64,000 bases of DNA, taken from assembly GCF_001659605.2 (NCBI RefSeq), contig NC_035169.2, positions 17,484,263 to 17,548,262 on the forward strand. The letters are read 5' to 3'. The DNA is from Manihot esculenta. Taxonomy: Eukaryota > Streptophyta > Magnoliopsida > Malpighiales > Euphorbiaceae. The notes below the pieces were generated by a model. That model ran no database searches. It was not told the origin of the DNA and saw only the letters and a list, made by a program, of their open reading frames with translations. Below, piece after piece: positions 1 through 11,246 of this stretch. The translations under genes and the position numbers were made by a program. Every line of letters begins with the position of its first letter. Positions within the stretch are counted from its first letter, which is position 1.

Positions 1-2535
1 CCAATAAAATGCTATTTATAATAGAAAAATTCTAATATGAAAAATTATAAAAAAATTTCAAAAAATAAACAAAATGCAAAATTGACCCCTAAACAGTTGA
101 ATTTGGACTGATTAGATTCTGTCAGGAGTTTTAATCAATAACATTTAACTGAGACAAAACAATAAAAATAAGAGACTAGAAACTGAAAACTCTTATTGAA
201 AAATGTTTATAAACAGCCAAGTAAAGGCAATTTATAATAAAAAAATTCTAATATAAAAAATTACAAAAAATAATCAAAATATAAAATTAACCCTCTAAAT
301 GGTGGAATTTGGACTGATGAGATTCCGTCAGAAATTTTAACCAATAATGTTTGGGTAAAACGAAACAATAAAAATAAGAGGTTAGATGCCGAAAACTCTT
401 ATTTAAATTCTTGAAAGATTGAAAAGTGTTAACAAACAACCAAGAAAAGACTATTTATAATAGAAAAATCATAATATGAAAAATTATTAAAAAATTCAAA
501 AAAGTAATCAAAATGCAAAATTGATCCACTAAATGGTGTAATTTAGACTGATTAGATTCTGTCAGGAGTTTTAATCAATGATGTTTGGCTAATATGAAAC
601 AATAGAAATAAGAGACAAGAAGCGGAAAACTCTTATTGAAATTATTGAAAGATTGAAAAGTGTTTATAAAATGCCAAGGAAAAGCTATTTCTAATAGAAA
701 AACCCTAATATAAAAAATTATAAAAAATCCAAAAAAGTAATCAAAATGCAAAATTAACCCCTTAAACGGTAGAATTTGGACTGATTAGACTCCGTCAGGA
801 ATTTTAACCAATAACGTTTGGTTAAAATGAAATAATAGAAATAACAGGATAGAAGCCGAAAACTCTTAGTAAAATTCTTGAAAGATTGAAAAGTGTTTAT
901 AAACAGCTAAAGAAACACTATTTATAATAGAAAAAATTTAATATGAAAAATTATTAAAATAAATTCAAAAAAAGTAATCAAAATGAAAAATTGACCCTCT
1001 AAATTGTAGAATTTGGACTGATTAGACCCCGTGAGGAGTTTTAACCAATAACGTTTGGTTAAGACGAAACAATAGAAAGAAAAGGTTAAAAACTGAAAAC
1101 TATTATTGAAATTCTTGAAAGATTGAAAAGTATTTCCAAACAAGAAGGAAAATGGCTATTTATAATAGAAAAATCTTATAATGGAAGATTATAAAAAAAA
1201 TCTAAAAAAGCAATCAAAATGCTAAAGTCACCTTCTAAACGGTGGAATTTGAACTGATTAGACTCTGATAGGAGTATAAACTAATAATGTTTGCCTAAGA
1301 CAAAATAATGGAAATAAGAGACTAGAAACCGAAAACTCTTATTGAAATTTTGAAAGATTGAAAAGTATTTATAAACACTTAAAGAAATGTTATTTATAAT
1401 ACAAAAATCCTATTATGAAAATTGTAAAAAAATCCAAAAAAGTAATTAAAATGCGAAATTGACCCCTAAACAGTGGAATTTAGACTGATTAGACTATGTG
1501 AGGAGTTGTAACCAATAACATTTGGTTAAGACGAAATAATAGAAACAAGAGAATAGAAACCGATAACTCTTATTGAAATTCTTAAAAAATTGAAAAGTGT
1601 TTATAAACAGTCAAGGAAAATCTACATATAATAGAAAAATCCTAATATGAAAAATTATAAAAAAATCTAAAAAGGTAATCAAAATGCAAAATTGACCCTC
1701 TAAACGGTGGAATTTGAACTGATTAGACTCCGTCAGGAGTTTTAATCAATAACGTTTGACTAAAACGAAATAATAGAAACAAGAGGCTAAAAGTGGAAAA
1801 CTCTTATTGAAATTCTTCAAAAATTGAAAATTGTTTATAAATAGTCAAGGAAATGCTATTTATAATAGAGAAAATCTAATATGAAAAATTACAAAAAAAA
1901 TAATCAAAATGCAAAATTGACACCCTAAACGGTGGAATATGAACCGATAAGACTCCGTCAGAAGTTTTAATCAATAACGTTTGGCTAAGATGAAAAAATA
2001 GAAATAAAAGGTCAGAACCCGAAAACTCTTATTGAAATTTTTGAAAGATTAAAAAATATTTATAAACAATCAAGAAAAGACTATTTATAATCGAAAAATC
2101 CTAATATTAAAAATTACAAAAGAATCAATAAGCAAAATGAAAAAATGACCCCCTAAATGGTAGAATTTGGACTGATTAGACTCTGTCAAAAATTATAACC
2201 AATAATATTTGGCTAAGATGAGACAATAGAAATAAGAGACTAGAAGCCAAAAACTCTTATTGAAATTCTTGAAAAATTTAAAAGTGTTTATAAATGGTCA
2301 GGAAAAAGCTATTTATAATAAAAAAAAAACCCTTATATGAAAAATTACAAAAGAATCCAAAAAAGTAATCAAAATGCAAAATTGACCCCTTAAATTGTGG
2401 AATTTGGACTGATTAGACTCCGTTAGAAGTTTTAACAAATAACGTTTGGTTAAGACGAAACAATATAAATAAGAGGTTAGAAGCTGAAAACTATTATTGA
2501 AATTCTTGAAAGATTAAAAAGTGTTGATAGACAGC
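1..2535. repeat. AT-rich satellite array, ~233-bp monomer (block 1)
   Basis: About eleven tandem monomers are visible. Each carries the landmark GGACTGATTAGACTCCGTC followed by AGGAGTTTTAACCAATAACG. Landmarks recur near 113, 311, 547, 778, 1017, 1253, 1484, 1717, 1935, 2170 and 2407, mostly 230-239 bp apart. Each monomer also holds an A-rich tract and the phrase AAAACTCTTATTGAAATTC. Copies differ by scattered substitutions and small indels. No coding capacity is credible; short ORFs here are chance. The array is cut at 2531-2535 by element A and resumes at 15501. Family not recognised. Confidence 0.93.
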
Positions 2536-3749
2536 TGACTCGCGGTTGTCGAAACCGGTCAAAAATAACCTTTCCGGTTATTAACAATTTTACAACTGCA
2601 GATAGTGGTAAAGGATCGAATCCACAGAGAATTGAATACTTATCTATTTTTCCCAACAAGATCAGGAGAATCAACTGAAAGCACAACTGAAAGCAAGTAA
2701 CTGAAAGCAGAATAAAAGTAAAGTGCAATAAAGTAAAAAGGGGGGTTTTGAGGTTGATTTGACTAATAACTATTGAAAGAAATTAAATCAGCAAGTAATT
2801 TAAAATAAAAGAGGAAATCAATATGGGAAAGGTCTAGTTGAAGATATGGATCCACTTTGGTTGCTTGGATTGATCATTGAAACTCATGTTCTCTTGATTG
2901 ATTCAATAGATTAGTTATGGAGGTGGAAGACGCTTCTCACCACCATGTCTCTCCTTATGATTAAATCAATTAGGGAACATCCTCTAATCAATTACTAATT
3001 AACAAATTGCCAAGGAATGTCCTTGGGCCTTAGGCATCAAAATAATTGTCAATTGCATGAAGAAAGAGAGAGATCCAATCCTAGCTACTCAAAGGCATGA
3101 GATGTTGCTAGATCATACAATTCCTTAGTTTTTACACCAAGTGTTCTTAGGTCAGAATATTTTCAGCAATTACGGGCTAAAAAATATCCCAACTAACAAT
3201 CAATTAACCTTGCAATCAAGAAACAAGTGGCCAATTTGATCAAAACAACAAAGCAATCTTAGATTCAAGCACACAATTGTATGAATATTGAACTAATCAA
3301 AGACACATAATTTATGTTAAGATCTCATAATCCATAAAACAACCTTAGTTTCAATCAATCTTCAACTAGAATTAAGGGTTTCAGCCACTCATGGCTGAAC
3401 CAGAATAGAAAATAGAAGAAGAGAGCATGAGATGAAGAACCGGCGGTGGAGGAGAAGGAGGTGGAGCGGCGGCCGAACCTTAGAGGAGTGGGGGTGATCA
3501 ATTCTGCCACTTCTTGTCTTCTTAAGGCCTTTAAATATGTCTTGAGAGGCTGCCTAGGGTTTCTTAGCAGTCCATGAGTCTTTTAGAGGCTGTCCAAAAT
3601 GCCCTTGGTCCAATATGTGCCTTCTATGTGCATGTGTGAAGGGAAAAACGTGGAGCATGTATCAAATTGCAAGGGATGGGCTCTTTAGTCTTTTACTTAC
3701 TGCCCAAGGTCTTCAAGATGCTGCCCAAGGTCTTCAAGTTGCTGCCCTA

Positions 3750-4547
3750 TGATACGAACCAGCAAACCCAATCACATGAGAATCAAGGAAGCAAGGATCC
3801 ATTGGTGCTCCCTAGTGGACCAGTGACAAGGAGCAAAGCTAAGAAGCTTGAAGCAGCTATGAACTTACACATTCAAGAACAAGTAACACAAGAATTGACT
3901 GAGCTTGCCTTTGGCAAATGTCTCGTGAAGCTTGAAGACACACCTAAGCTACTCACCTTGCTTAAGGTGTGTAATGGAGATAGCGTTGTCTAATTTATTC
4001 ATCATTGATATGATGGGCTTGCTATATTTTTATGATTTAACACTTGTTTTATTTTAGCTTTGTTTGGACTTGTATTCTGGCCATATTTTATCTTTTAAGT
4101 TTTAGAGTGTTGGGCCATGTTTTGGGCTTATGTTTTAATACTTATGCGTTATTTTAGTGTGTGATTGGGCTTGGGCCTTAGGTGTTTATGTCAGACCCAA
4201 GAAGAGTGTTTAGGGTTTTATTTGTTTTTCTCCTTACTATATAAGGATAAGAAACAATTGTAAGAGGCAGCTTTTAATCAAACTTTTCAGAATTTCTTTC
4301 ATGCCTTTGGCGTGTATTGCTTTGAGTGAGAGTGAGGATTTGCTTTCATCAATTGCACCAGGAATCTTGGCTAACTTATCAACTATTCGTTGTGGCGTTT
4401 GTCGGATTCTCATCTAAATCCTTCGATCATTGGTGTTTCAGCTTCTCTAAGTTTGGGGTGCCATAGGAGGTGGGTTTATCAGATCTTTGGATTCCGTATC
4501 TACTTGTGCGTGTGAGTTTGAGGCTTGTGCCATAGGGTTCCGCGTCA
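3750..4547 (+). repeat. CRM-like element 5' LTR
   Basis: LTR begins TGATACGAACC and ends CCGCGTCA. A TATATAAGG box at 4238-4246 is a likely Pol II TATA element. Its first ~240 bp duplicate the C-terminal coding end of pol (see 3' LTR), which here is not preceded by the rest of the gene. Confidence 0.92.
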
Positions 4548-4549
4548 GT

Positions 4550-4562
4550 TGGTATCAGAGCA
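4550..4562 (+). promoter_or_regulatory. Primer-binding site, initiator tRNA-Met (CRM-like element)
   Basis: TTGGTATCAGAGC lies two bases after the 5' LTR and matches the complement of the 3' end of plant initiator tRNA-Met, the usual minus-strand primer of chromoviruses. Confidence 0.9.
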
Positions 4563-5054
4563 CGGTGATAGATAAATTCCTATTTATCTATATTTATTTA
4601 TTTCGTAAGTTTTTTTTATATTTTTTCTCTATTTTTTTTTATTTCAGTTTATCTTATAATTTCTCTCAACAAAAAGGAAAAAAAATACAGAATTTATTTT
4701 TTATTTCAAAAAAAAAAAATGATTTTATGAACAATATTTGGTTCTTCTCCATTATTTAGCAACTTATCAAGATTTAATCTTGTGGCGTTCTGATATGGAT
4801 TTCCTCCATGCTTAGTTAACTTATCAAGAATTTCTTGTGGCGTTCTCGAAGCTGGAATCGCTTGATTATCTATGTTTCTAATCACATGGTTGGTTAGGGG
4901 TGTGGTAGAGCAACCTTCGCTTTGATTATCCATGTTTCTAATCACATTCGTTGGTTAGGGGTGTGGTAGAGCAACCTTCTGGAAGATATCTGTGTCTTGT
5001 TCTTTATCAAGTTGTGTGATGGGGTTTTTGATCACATGTTGATCCTGGGTTCTG
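4563..5054 (+). other. 5' leader of the CRM-like element with a 60-bp duplication
   Basis: The stretch is T-rich and noncoding. A ~60-bp segment at 4863-4920 containing TTAGGGGTGTGGTAGAGCA is repeated at 4923-4980 with small changes. A phrase resembling CTTATCAAG..TTGTGGCGTTC occurs twice here and a related one occurs in the LTR. The deletion that removed gag, protease and most of RT joins at about 5058. Confidence 0.6.
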
Positions 5055-7289
5055 CAGGTTTTGAGGCAAGAGAGCTTGTATGCTAAACTTAAGAAGTGCA
5101 CATTTTGTATAGATAGACTTGTTTTCCTTGGTTTTGTTGTGAGTGCACAGGGCATTGAGGTAGATGAAGAGAAGGTGAAAGCTATAAAGGAGTGGCCTAT
5201 TCCTAAATCTATTTCAGATGTGAGGAGCTTTCATGGCCTTGCAAGCTTTTACAGGAGGTTTGTGCGCGATTTCTCTACGATTGCAGCACCACTCACAGGA
5301 ATTATTAAGAAGGAAGTTGGGTTCAAATGGGGAGAGGAGCAACAGAAAGCTTTTGACTGCTTAAAAGGGAAGTTAATATCTGCTCCTATATTATCTTTAC
5401 CTAACTTTGATAAAACTTTTGAAATTGAGTGTGATGCTTCTGGTGTAGGTATTGGGACTGTGTTGATGCAAGAGAAGAAACCAATAGCCTATTTCAGCGA
5501 GAAGTTGAACGGAGCACATCTTAATTATTCAACCTATGAAAAGGAGTTGTATGCCTTGGTGAGAGCACTGGACGTGTGGCAACACTATCTCCTGCCCAAG
5601 GAGTTCGTGATACATACGGATCATGAGTCCTTAAAACACTTGAAGGGATAAGGCAAGTTGAATAAGAGGCATGGTAAGTGGGTTGAGTTTATTGAACAAT
5701 TCCCATATGTGATTAAGTATAAGCATGGGAAAGACAATGTGGTTGCAGATGCTTTGTCTAGGAGGTATGCTTTAATTAATGCTGTGAGTTCTAAATTGCT
5801 TGGTTTTGCGCATGTTAAAGACTTGTACATTAATGATGTTGATTTCGGCAATGTGTTTGTGGCTTGTGAGCATGGAGCTTTTAACTCTTTTTATAGGCAT
5901 GATGGTTACTTGTTTAAGGGTAAGAAATTGTGTGTACCTAGATGCTCTATGCGTGATCTGCTTGTGCTTGAATCTCATTGCGGTGGTTTGATGGGGCATT
6001 TTGGAGTACATAAGACTTATGACACCTTATTTGAGCATTTTTATTGGCCTTCAATGCGCAAAGACGTTGAGAAAGTGTGTGCTTCTTGTATTGCATGTAG
6101 ACAGGCAAAGTGTAAGTCTATGCCTTATGGTCTTTATATGCCTTTACCTGTTCCTAGTTCACCTTGGATGGATATTTCTATGGACTTTGTGCTTGGCTTA
6201 CCTAGGACTAGGCGTGGTAGAGATAGCATATTTGTTGTTGTCGACAGGTTTAGCAAGATGGCTCACTTCATTCCTTGCCATAAAACTGATGACGCCATCA
6301 ATGTCGCTGACTTGTTCTTCCGGGAAGTGGTTCGACTTCATGGAGTGCCAAGGACAATTGTGTCAGATAGAGATACAAAGTACCTTTCGCATTTTTGGAA
6401 AGTATTGTGGGGTAAGTTGGGTACTAAACTCTTATATTCTACTACTTGTCATCCACAGACAGATGGCCAAACAGAGGTGGTGAATAGAACTCTTGGTACC
6501 TTACTCAGAGCTATAGTAGGTAAGAATTTGAACACTTGGGAAGATTGCTTGCCTTTCATTGAGTTTGCATATAACCGTAGCATACATTCTTCTACGGGGT
6601 TTTCTCCATTTGAGCTTGTTTATGGTTTTAACCCACTAACTGTACTTGATCTTGTTCCTTTACCTTTACATGAGCTTGCTAGTTTAGATGGTGCTAAAAA
6701 GGCAGAATTGGTGAAGTCCTTACATGAGAAGGCTAGGTCTAACATAGAAAAGAGGAACAAGGTGTATGCTGACAGGGCAAATAGGAGACGGAAGAAAGTA
6801 GTGTTTGTTCCTGGTGATTGGGTTTGGGTGCACTTCCGAAAGGAACGATTTTCAAATCAGAGGAAGAATAAGCTGGATGCTCGTGGTGATGGTCCATTTC
6901 AAGTCTTAGAGCGAATCAATGACAATGCTTATAAAATAGACTTGCCAGGTGAGTATGGGGTTAGTGCTACCTTTAATGTGTCTGACTTGTCTCCTTTTGA
7001 CTATGTTCCAGATTTGAGGACAAATCTTTTCGAGGAAGGAGGGAATGATACGAACCAGCAAACCCAATCACATGAGAATCAAGGAAGCAAGGATCCATTG
7101 GTGCTCCCTAGTGGACCAGTGACAAGGAGCAAAGCTAAGAAGCTTGAAGCAGCTATGAACTTACACATTCAAGAACAAGTAACACAAGAATTGACTGAGC
7201 TTGCCTTTGGCAAATGTCTCGTGAAGCTTGAAGACACACCTAAGCTACTCACCTTGCTTAAGGTGTGTAATGGAGATAGCGTTGTCTAA
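5055..7289 (+). pseudogene. Truncated pol (RT C-terminus, RNase H, integrase) of the CRM-like element
   Basis: Reading frame 5061-5651 encodes the C-terminal part of reverse transcriptase ([19 protein letters not shown]) and RNase H ([33 protein letters not shown]). The same frame resumes at 5658 after an in-frame TAA at 5649-5651. It then encodes an integrase with an HHCC-type zinc region (SHCGG..CIACRQ), catalytic-core motifs around MDISMDF, SDRDTKY and GQTEVVNR, and a C-terminal domain ([13 protein letters not shown]). The frame runs ~240 bp into the 3' LTR and ends at 7289 after the segment [13 protein letters not shown]. The N-terminal two thirds of RT, protease and gag are absent. Confidence 0.9.
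7032..7045 (+). promoter_or_regulatory. Polypurine tract (CRM-like element)
   Basis: GAGGAAGGAGGGAA abuts the 3' LTR, the expected place for plus-strand priming. It also lies inside the pol reading frame. Confidence 0.85.
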
Positions 7290-7843
7290 TTTATTCAGCA
7301 TTGATATGATGGGCTTGCTATATTTTTATGATTTAACACTTGTTTTATTTTAGCTTTGTTTGGACTTGTATTCTGGCCATATTTTATCTTTTAAGTTTTA
7401 GAGTGTTGGGCCATGTTTTGGGCTTATGTTTTAATACTTATGCGTTATTTTAGTGTGTGATTGGGCTTGGGCCTTAGGTGTTTATGTCAGACCCAAGAAG
7501 AGTGTTTAGGGTTTTATTTGTTTTTCTCCTTACTATATAAGGATAAGAAACAATTGTAAGAGGCAGCTTTTAATCAAACTTTTCAGAATTTCTTTCATGC
7601 CTTTGGCGTGTATTGCTTTGAGTGAGAGTGAGGATTTGCTTTCATCAATTGCACCAGGAATCTTGGCTAACTTATCAACTATTCGTTGTGGCGTTTGTCG
7701 GATTCTCATCTAAATCCTTCGATCATTGGTGTTTCAGCTTCTCTAAGTTTGGGGTGCCATAGGAGGTGGGTTTATCAGATCTTTGGATTCCGTATCTACT
7801 TGTGCGTGTGAGTTTGAGGCTTGTGCCATAGGGTTCCGCGTCA
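7046..7843 (+). repeat. CRM-like element 3' LTR
   Basis: 798 bp, same length as the 5' copy, with a single substitution noticed by eye. The first ~240 bp encode the C-terminus of the pol frame. TATATAAGG at 7534-7542 matches the 5' LTR box. Followed by target duplication CCCAA and then element A's LTR. Confidence 0.92.
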
Positions 7844-8549
7844 CCCAAGGTGCCTCTTCACATTCCCTTGCCGCCCAATCACAATTAAGGAAGGTGGAGC
7901 CTCCTTTTGTAATTTGAATTTTGAATGTGCAAGGCATGAAGTGGGAAACATGTGATCTTTGGATTTGGCTTCCTTAATAGGCTGGATCTTGAAATCCAAA
8001 ATCTGAATATGAATCTTGGAGATTTAAATTTCAAAATACTTTCCTCATTTGGCTCTCCATATATGGCAACTTGAAATATGGCTTCTTGAATAAGGAAAAG
8101 GCTACTTGGAGATTTGAAATTTGAATTTCAAATTGCCTTGGCTGAATGTTCTTTCCATATTTACCACTTTCCTTATTTAGAACTTTCCTTATTTAGCTTC
8201 ACTTGAATTCAACTTGGCAGGCTTGCTCTCCTTTGCTCCATTTAAGGCAGTTTTAAGGGGATTTTCTCCAAAGTGTCCTTTTTCACCATTTTCTGCAAAA
8301 CAATGCCAAGAGCACTAAATTAAGCAGAAATCATGTAAATAATTATCAATTATATCAAGAGAAAATGGACTAAAATATGTTCTATCACTCTCCTTTGCTC
8401 CATTTAAGGCAGTTTTAAGGAGATTTTCTCCAAAGTGTCCTTTTTCACCATTTTCTGCAAAAGAATGCCAAGAGCACTAAATTAACTAGAAATCATGTAA
8501 ATAATTATCAATTATATCAAGAGAAAATGGACTAAAATATGTTCTATCA

Positions 8550-8565
8550 AATACCACCACACTTA
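8550..8565 (-). promoter_or_regulatory. Polypurine tract of element A
   Basis: Minus-strand reading gives a run like AAGTGTGGTGGTATT directly before the TGATAGAAC start of the 3' LTR, matching the AGTGTGGGGGTATT tract of element B. It is purine-rich rather than pure. Confidence 0.75.
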
Positions 8566-9593
8566 GCCTTTTGCTTGTCCTCAAGCAAATAAATATAGTC
8601 AAACAAGCTTTCTTTGCTCTAGATCCTTATTTCCACTTAAGCTCTTACTCTAGACACCTATTTTGAATTATTGCAGTGAAGAATATATGCATGAAGATTA
8701 CTCACCTTCTTTCCTTGTTTCCCTTTGCTTACCATGGCTAGGATTTATTTTACTCAAGAGAGATCATACATGCACATATTATTTGTTCAGATAAGACTTT
8801 TTCTAGCTTTCAGAGTGACTTGCCCTTACCTTGAAGTACTTTATTCAGCTTTTTGCACTTTTAATTTTGCTTGAACAAGTCACCAACCTTTTAACGTGAA
8901 GGTACATATTTGTGATACCCACCCCCAGTTACTCAGTTGGTCACCTGTCCAAGTGGCTACTAGCTCTGTTCATAGTCTTTTGACCATTGGAACAGTTTTC
9001 AATTTGTGCTTTTGAAGTCTAAGTCTTTGTGAATTTCTTTCTTTCAATGATTTGGGCAAATCAACACCAATTGCTAAATCAAGTCACATTAAGTTCATTC
9101 ACACAATTTTCAATTCATTCTCTCTAATGAGTGTCATCAATATATTTTTCACCATGGCAAACTCAAAGATTCAATTCAAAAGGCAATTCTCAAACATGAA
9201 TACAACTCACTGCAATTGATTCAACATAAGTTTAAAGAGTCATCACATCAATGGGGTCATGGAAAGAAAAGCTCATCCAACATAGTTCATCAGTTTGAGT
9301 AGAGCAAAATAAAAAGAAGAAGAAGAAGGTTGTGGTTGTGTGTGTGTTATTGAAAGCAGAAACTTAAAAATTTCAATTGTGGCTATTCAGAGCAAGTCTA
9401 ACGCAAAACTGAAAGGAAAAAAAGAAAAAAAAAATTTGTGCAATCTGAAAGGAAAAGAAGAAGAGAAAAGGGGGAAGAAGAAGAGATATGCACCCCCACA
9501 CCTAAATCATGCATTGTCCTCAATGTATAAGAAACAAAAAAGAACAAAGGAAATTGAGTACTCCCCTGGGGTGTGGTGCATGGTGCGCGATTC
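8550..9593 (-). other. Noncoding 3' region of element A between integrase and LTR
   Basis: No convincing gene. On the minus strand the tail starts after the integrase stop, contains the GTGTGGGGGTGCATA tract (9484-9498) and ends at the polypurine tract beside the LTR. Long stretches match the noncoding tails of elements C (~41275-42277) and B (~46675-47686) on the opposite strand, so this is a conserved Athila-type 3' UTR. There is no recognisable envelope-like ORF. Confidence 0.8.
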
Positions 9594-11246
9594 CTATTCA
9601 GACCGAGATAGTGGAATTTCTTCCACTACTTGCACTGTGAATCCTTCATAATATGGTTTCAGTCGATGCCCATTTACTTTGAAGATCTTCCCAGTTTCTA
9701 TGCTTTTTATGTCTATAGCTCCATGGGGGTAAGCACGCTCTACAATGAATGGTCCAATCCACCTAGACTGTAGCTTTTCTAGAAACAATTTCAAACGAGA
9801 GTCAAAGAGTAAGACCTTATCACCAACCTCAAATTGTTTTCTTGAAAGATGACTGTCATGGGAGGCTTTGGTTTTTGTTTTGTAGTTCCAAGAATTCTCA
9901 TATGCATCTCATCTTATTTCCTCTAGCTCTTGCAGTTGCAGCTTACGATGTTGTCCAGCTTCCTTGAGGTCCATATTGCAATTCTTAACAGCCCAATAGG
10001 CCTTGTGCTCAAGTTCAACTGGAAGGTGACAAGCTTTTTCATAGACCAATCTGTAAGGAGACATACCTATGGGAGTCTTGTAGGCTGTTATGTAGGCCCA
10101 TAAAGCATCTTCTAGTCTGGCACTCCAATCCTTTCGGTTAGGAGAGACTGTCTTTTGAAGGATGGCCTTGATTTCTCTATTGGATACTTCAGCTTGCCTA
10201 TTTGTCTGAGGGTGGTAGGCTGTGGATGTTCTATGGATCACATTGTGCTTCTTGAGGAGGCTTTCCACTACCTTGTTGCAAAAATGGGTCCCTCTATCAC
10301 TGATGATTGCCTTTGGTACTCCATGTCTGGCAAAGATGTGGGTCTTCACAAAGTCTACTACTACTTTGGCATCATCAGTTTTTGTTGCTCTAGCTTCCAC
10401 CCACTTGGATACATAATCCACTGCAAGGATGATGTAGGTGTATCCAAAAGATGGTGGGAATGGGCCCATGAAGTCTATGCCCCAAACATCAAATACCTCA
10501 CAGACCATGACGGGGTTTTGTGGCATTTGGTTCCTTTTGCTCAGATTTCCAGTCTGTTGACACCTAGCACATGATCTGCAAAAAAGAAAAGCATCTCGAA
10601 AAATAGTGGGCCAAAACAGGCCACTTTCAAGTATTTTATGAGCAGTCTTTCTTGGACCAAAGTGTCCACCACAACTATATAAATGATAAAAAATAAGCAC
10701 AAAAGCTATTTCTTGATCTGGAATATATCTCCTTATCATTTGGTCAGCACAATGTTTCCACAAATATGGCTCATCCCAAACATAGTATTTGGCATCTTTC
10801 TTGATTTTGTCTTTTATGTGTTTGGGCATATCAGAAGGCAAGTTACCCGTGGCCAAGTAGTTTACCATGTCTGTGTACCATGGCTCATCTGATTGGGCAA
10901 GGAAGATTTGTTCAAGTAGGTCATTCTTACATTTTTCAGATTCTGAAAGGTGTTGCCATGGTGTCTGCGCAGAGGTAGTTTTAGAAGTCTCCTTCTGTGC
11001 AAGACTTGACTGCAGAGGAGGACTGGAAGAGCTTGCTTGTGTTGGAGGCTGTGGAGAAAGGTTCGAAGGCCGAAAGGTAGTAGAGTTCGACGGCCGAAAG
11101 GCAGTAGAGTTCGGTGGCTGAAATGTCTTGGCTTCCATTTGCGCAAGGCCTTTCTGAAGTGGTGCTACAGAGTTTCCTTCATTCTGCACTTGACTGCAGT
11201 TCATCTGTTGGATGCTACAGACTGTCTCCTTAAGTTTTGGCTTTTT
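9594..11246 (-). pseudogene. Proline-rich spacer fused to integrase, element A
   Basis: The minus-strand frame 11204-9909 opens with a Pro/Ser-rich spacer (repeats of the type FRPSN, encoded by the TTCGGC palindrome) and passes directly into the integrase N-terminus ([14 protein letters not shown]). The zinc region ([22 protein letters not shown]) and core motifs [16 protein letters not shown] and QAEVSNRE follow. The frame meets TGA at 9909-9911 and resumes in the same frame to 9594 with the C-terminal domain ([26 protein letters not shown]). RT and RNase H, which should lie between spacer and integrase, are absent without a frameshift. Wording such as DDALWAY-type [14 protein letters not shown] and [13 protein letters not shown] is typical of Athila integrases. 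Confidence 0.9.

Larger units (their letters stand above)
3750..7843 (+). mobile_element. CRM-like chromovirus (Ty3/gypsy), internally deleted, nested in element A's LTR
   Basis: Two 798-bp LTRs (3750-4547 and 7046-7843) flank ~2.5 kb. Target duplication is CCCTA (3745-3749) against CCCAA (7844-7848), one mismatch; element A's other LTR reads CCCAA at this site. PBS TGGTATCAGAGC (initiator tRNA-Met) follows the 5' LTR and a purine tract precedes the 3' LTR. I saw one substitution between the LTRs (T4002 versus G7298), so the insertion is young. The internal region has lost gag, protease and the front of RT. Integrase wording such as [14 protein letters not shown] recalls the CRM/centromeric chromovirus clade; clade call is from memory of the family. 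Confidence 0.88.
2536..8549 (-). repeat. Element A left LTR (3' LTR), split by a nested element
   Basis: Left LTR of element A: 2536-3749 plus 7849-8549, interrupted by the CRM-like element. It ends in GTTCTATCA at 8541-8549, next to the polypurine tract. A TTTAAATA box at 3530-3537 (TATTTAAA on the transcribed strand) is a plausible TATA element. A 162-bp unit at 8226-8387 is repeated directly at 8388-8549; the right LTR has it once. No genes. Confidence 0.9.

Noticed and set aside
1..2535. Small ORFs in the satellite (for example 922-1143 minus) and a possible CENP-B box.
   Set aside because: The ORFs are not preserved between monomers. I looked for a CENP-B-like TTCG....A..CGGG pattern and saw none.
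4487..4759. 90-codon ORF spanning the CRM-like element's PBS and leader.
   Set aside because: It crosses the LTR/PBS boundary in a T-rich leader and has no recognisable protein features.
5040..5062. Splice-acceptor-like TTCTGCAG|G at the CRM-like deletion junction, suggesting loss by splicing.
   Set aside because: In a spliced product the intron AG would be gone; here it remains, and no donor side is visible. A simple deletion is more likely.
10155..10574. Plus-strand ORFs opposite element A's integrase and gag (10155-10574, 11037-11588, 11689-12042).
   Set aside because: They are antisense shadows of the minus-strand integrase, protease and spacer.
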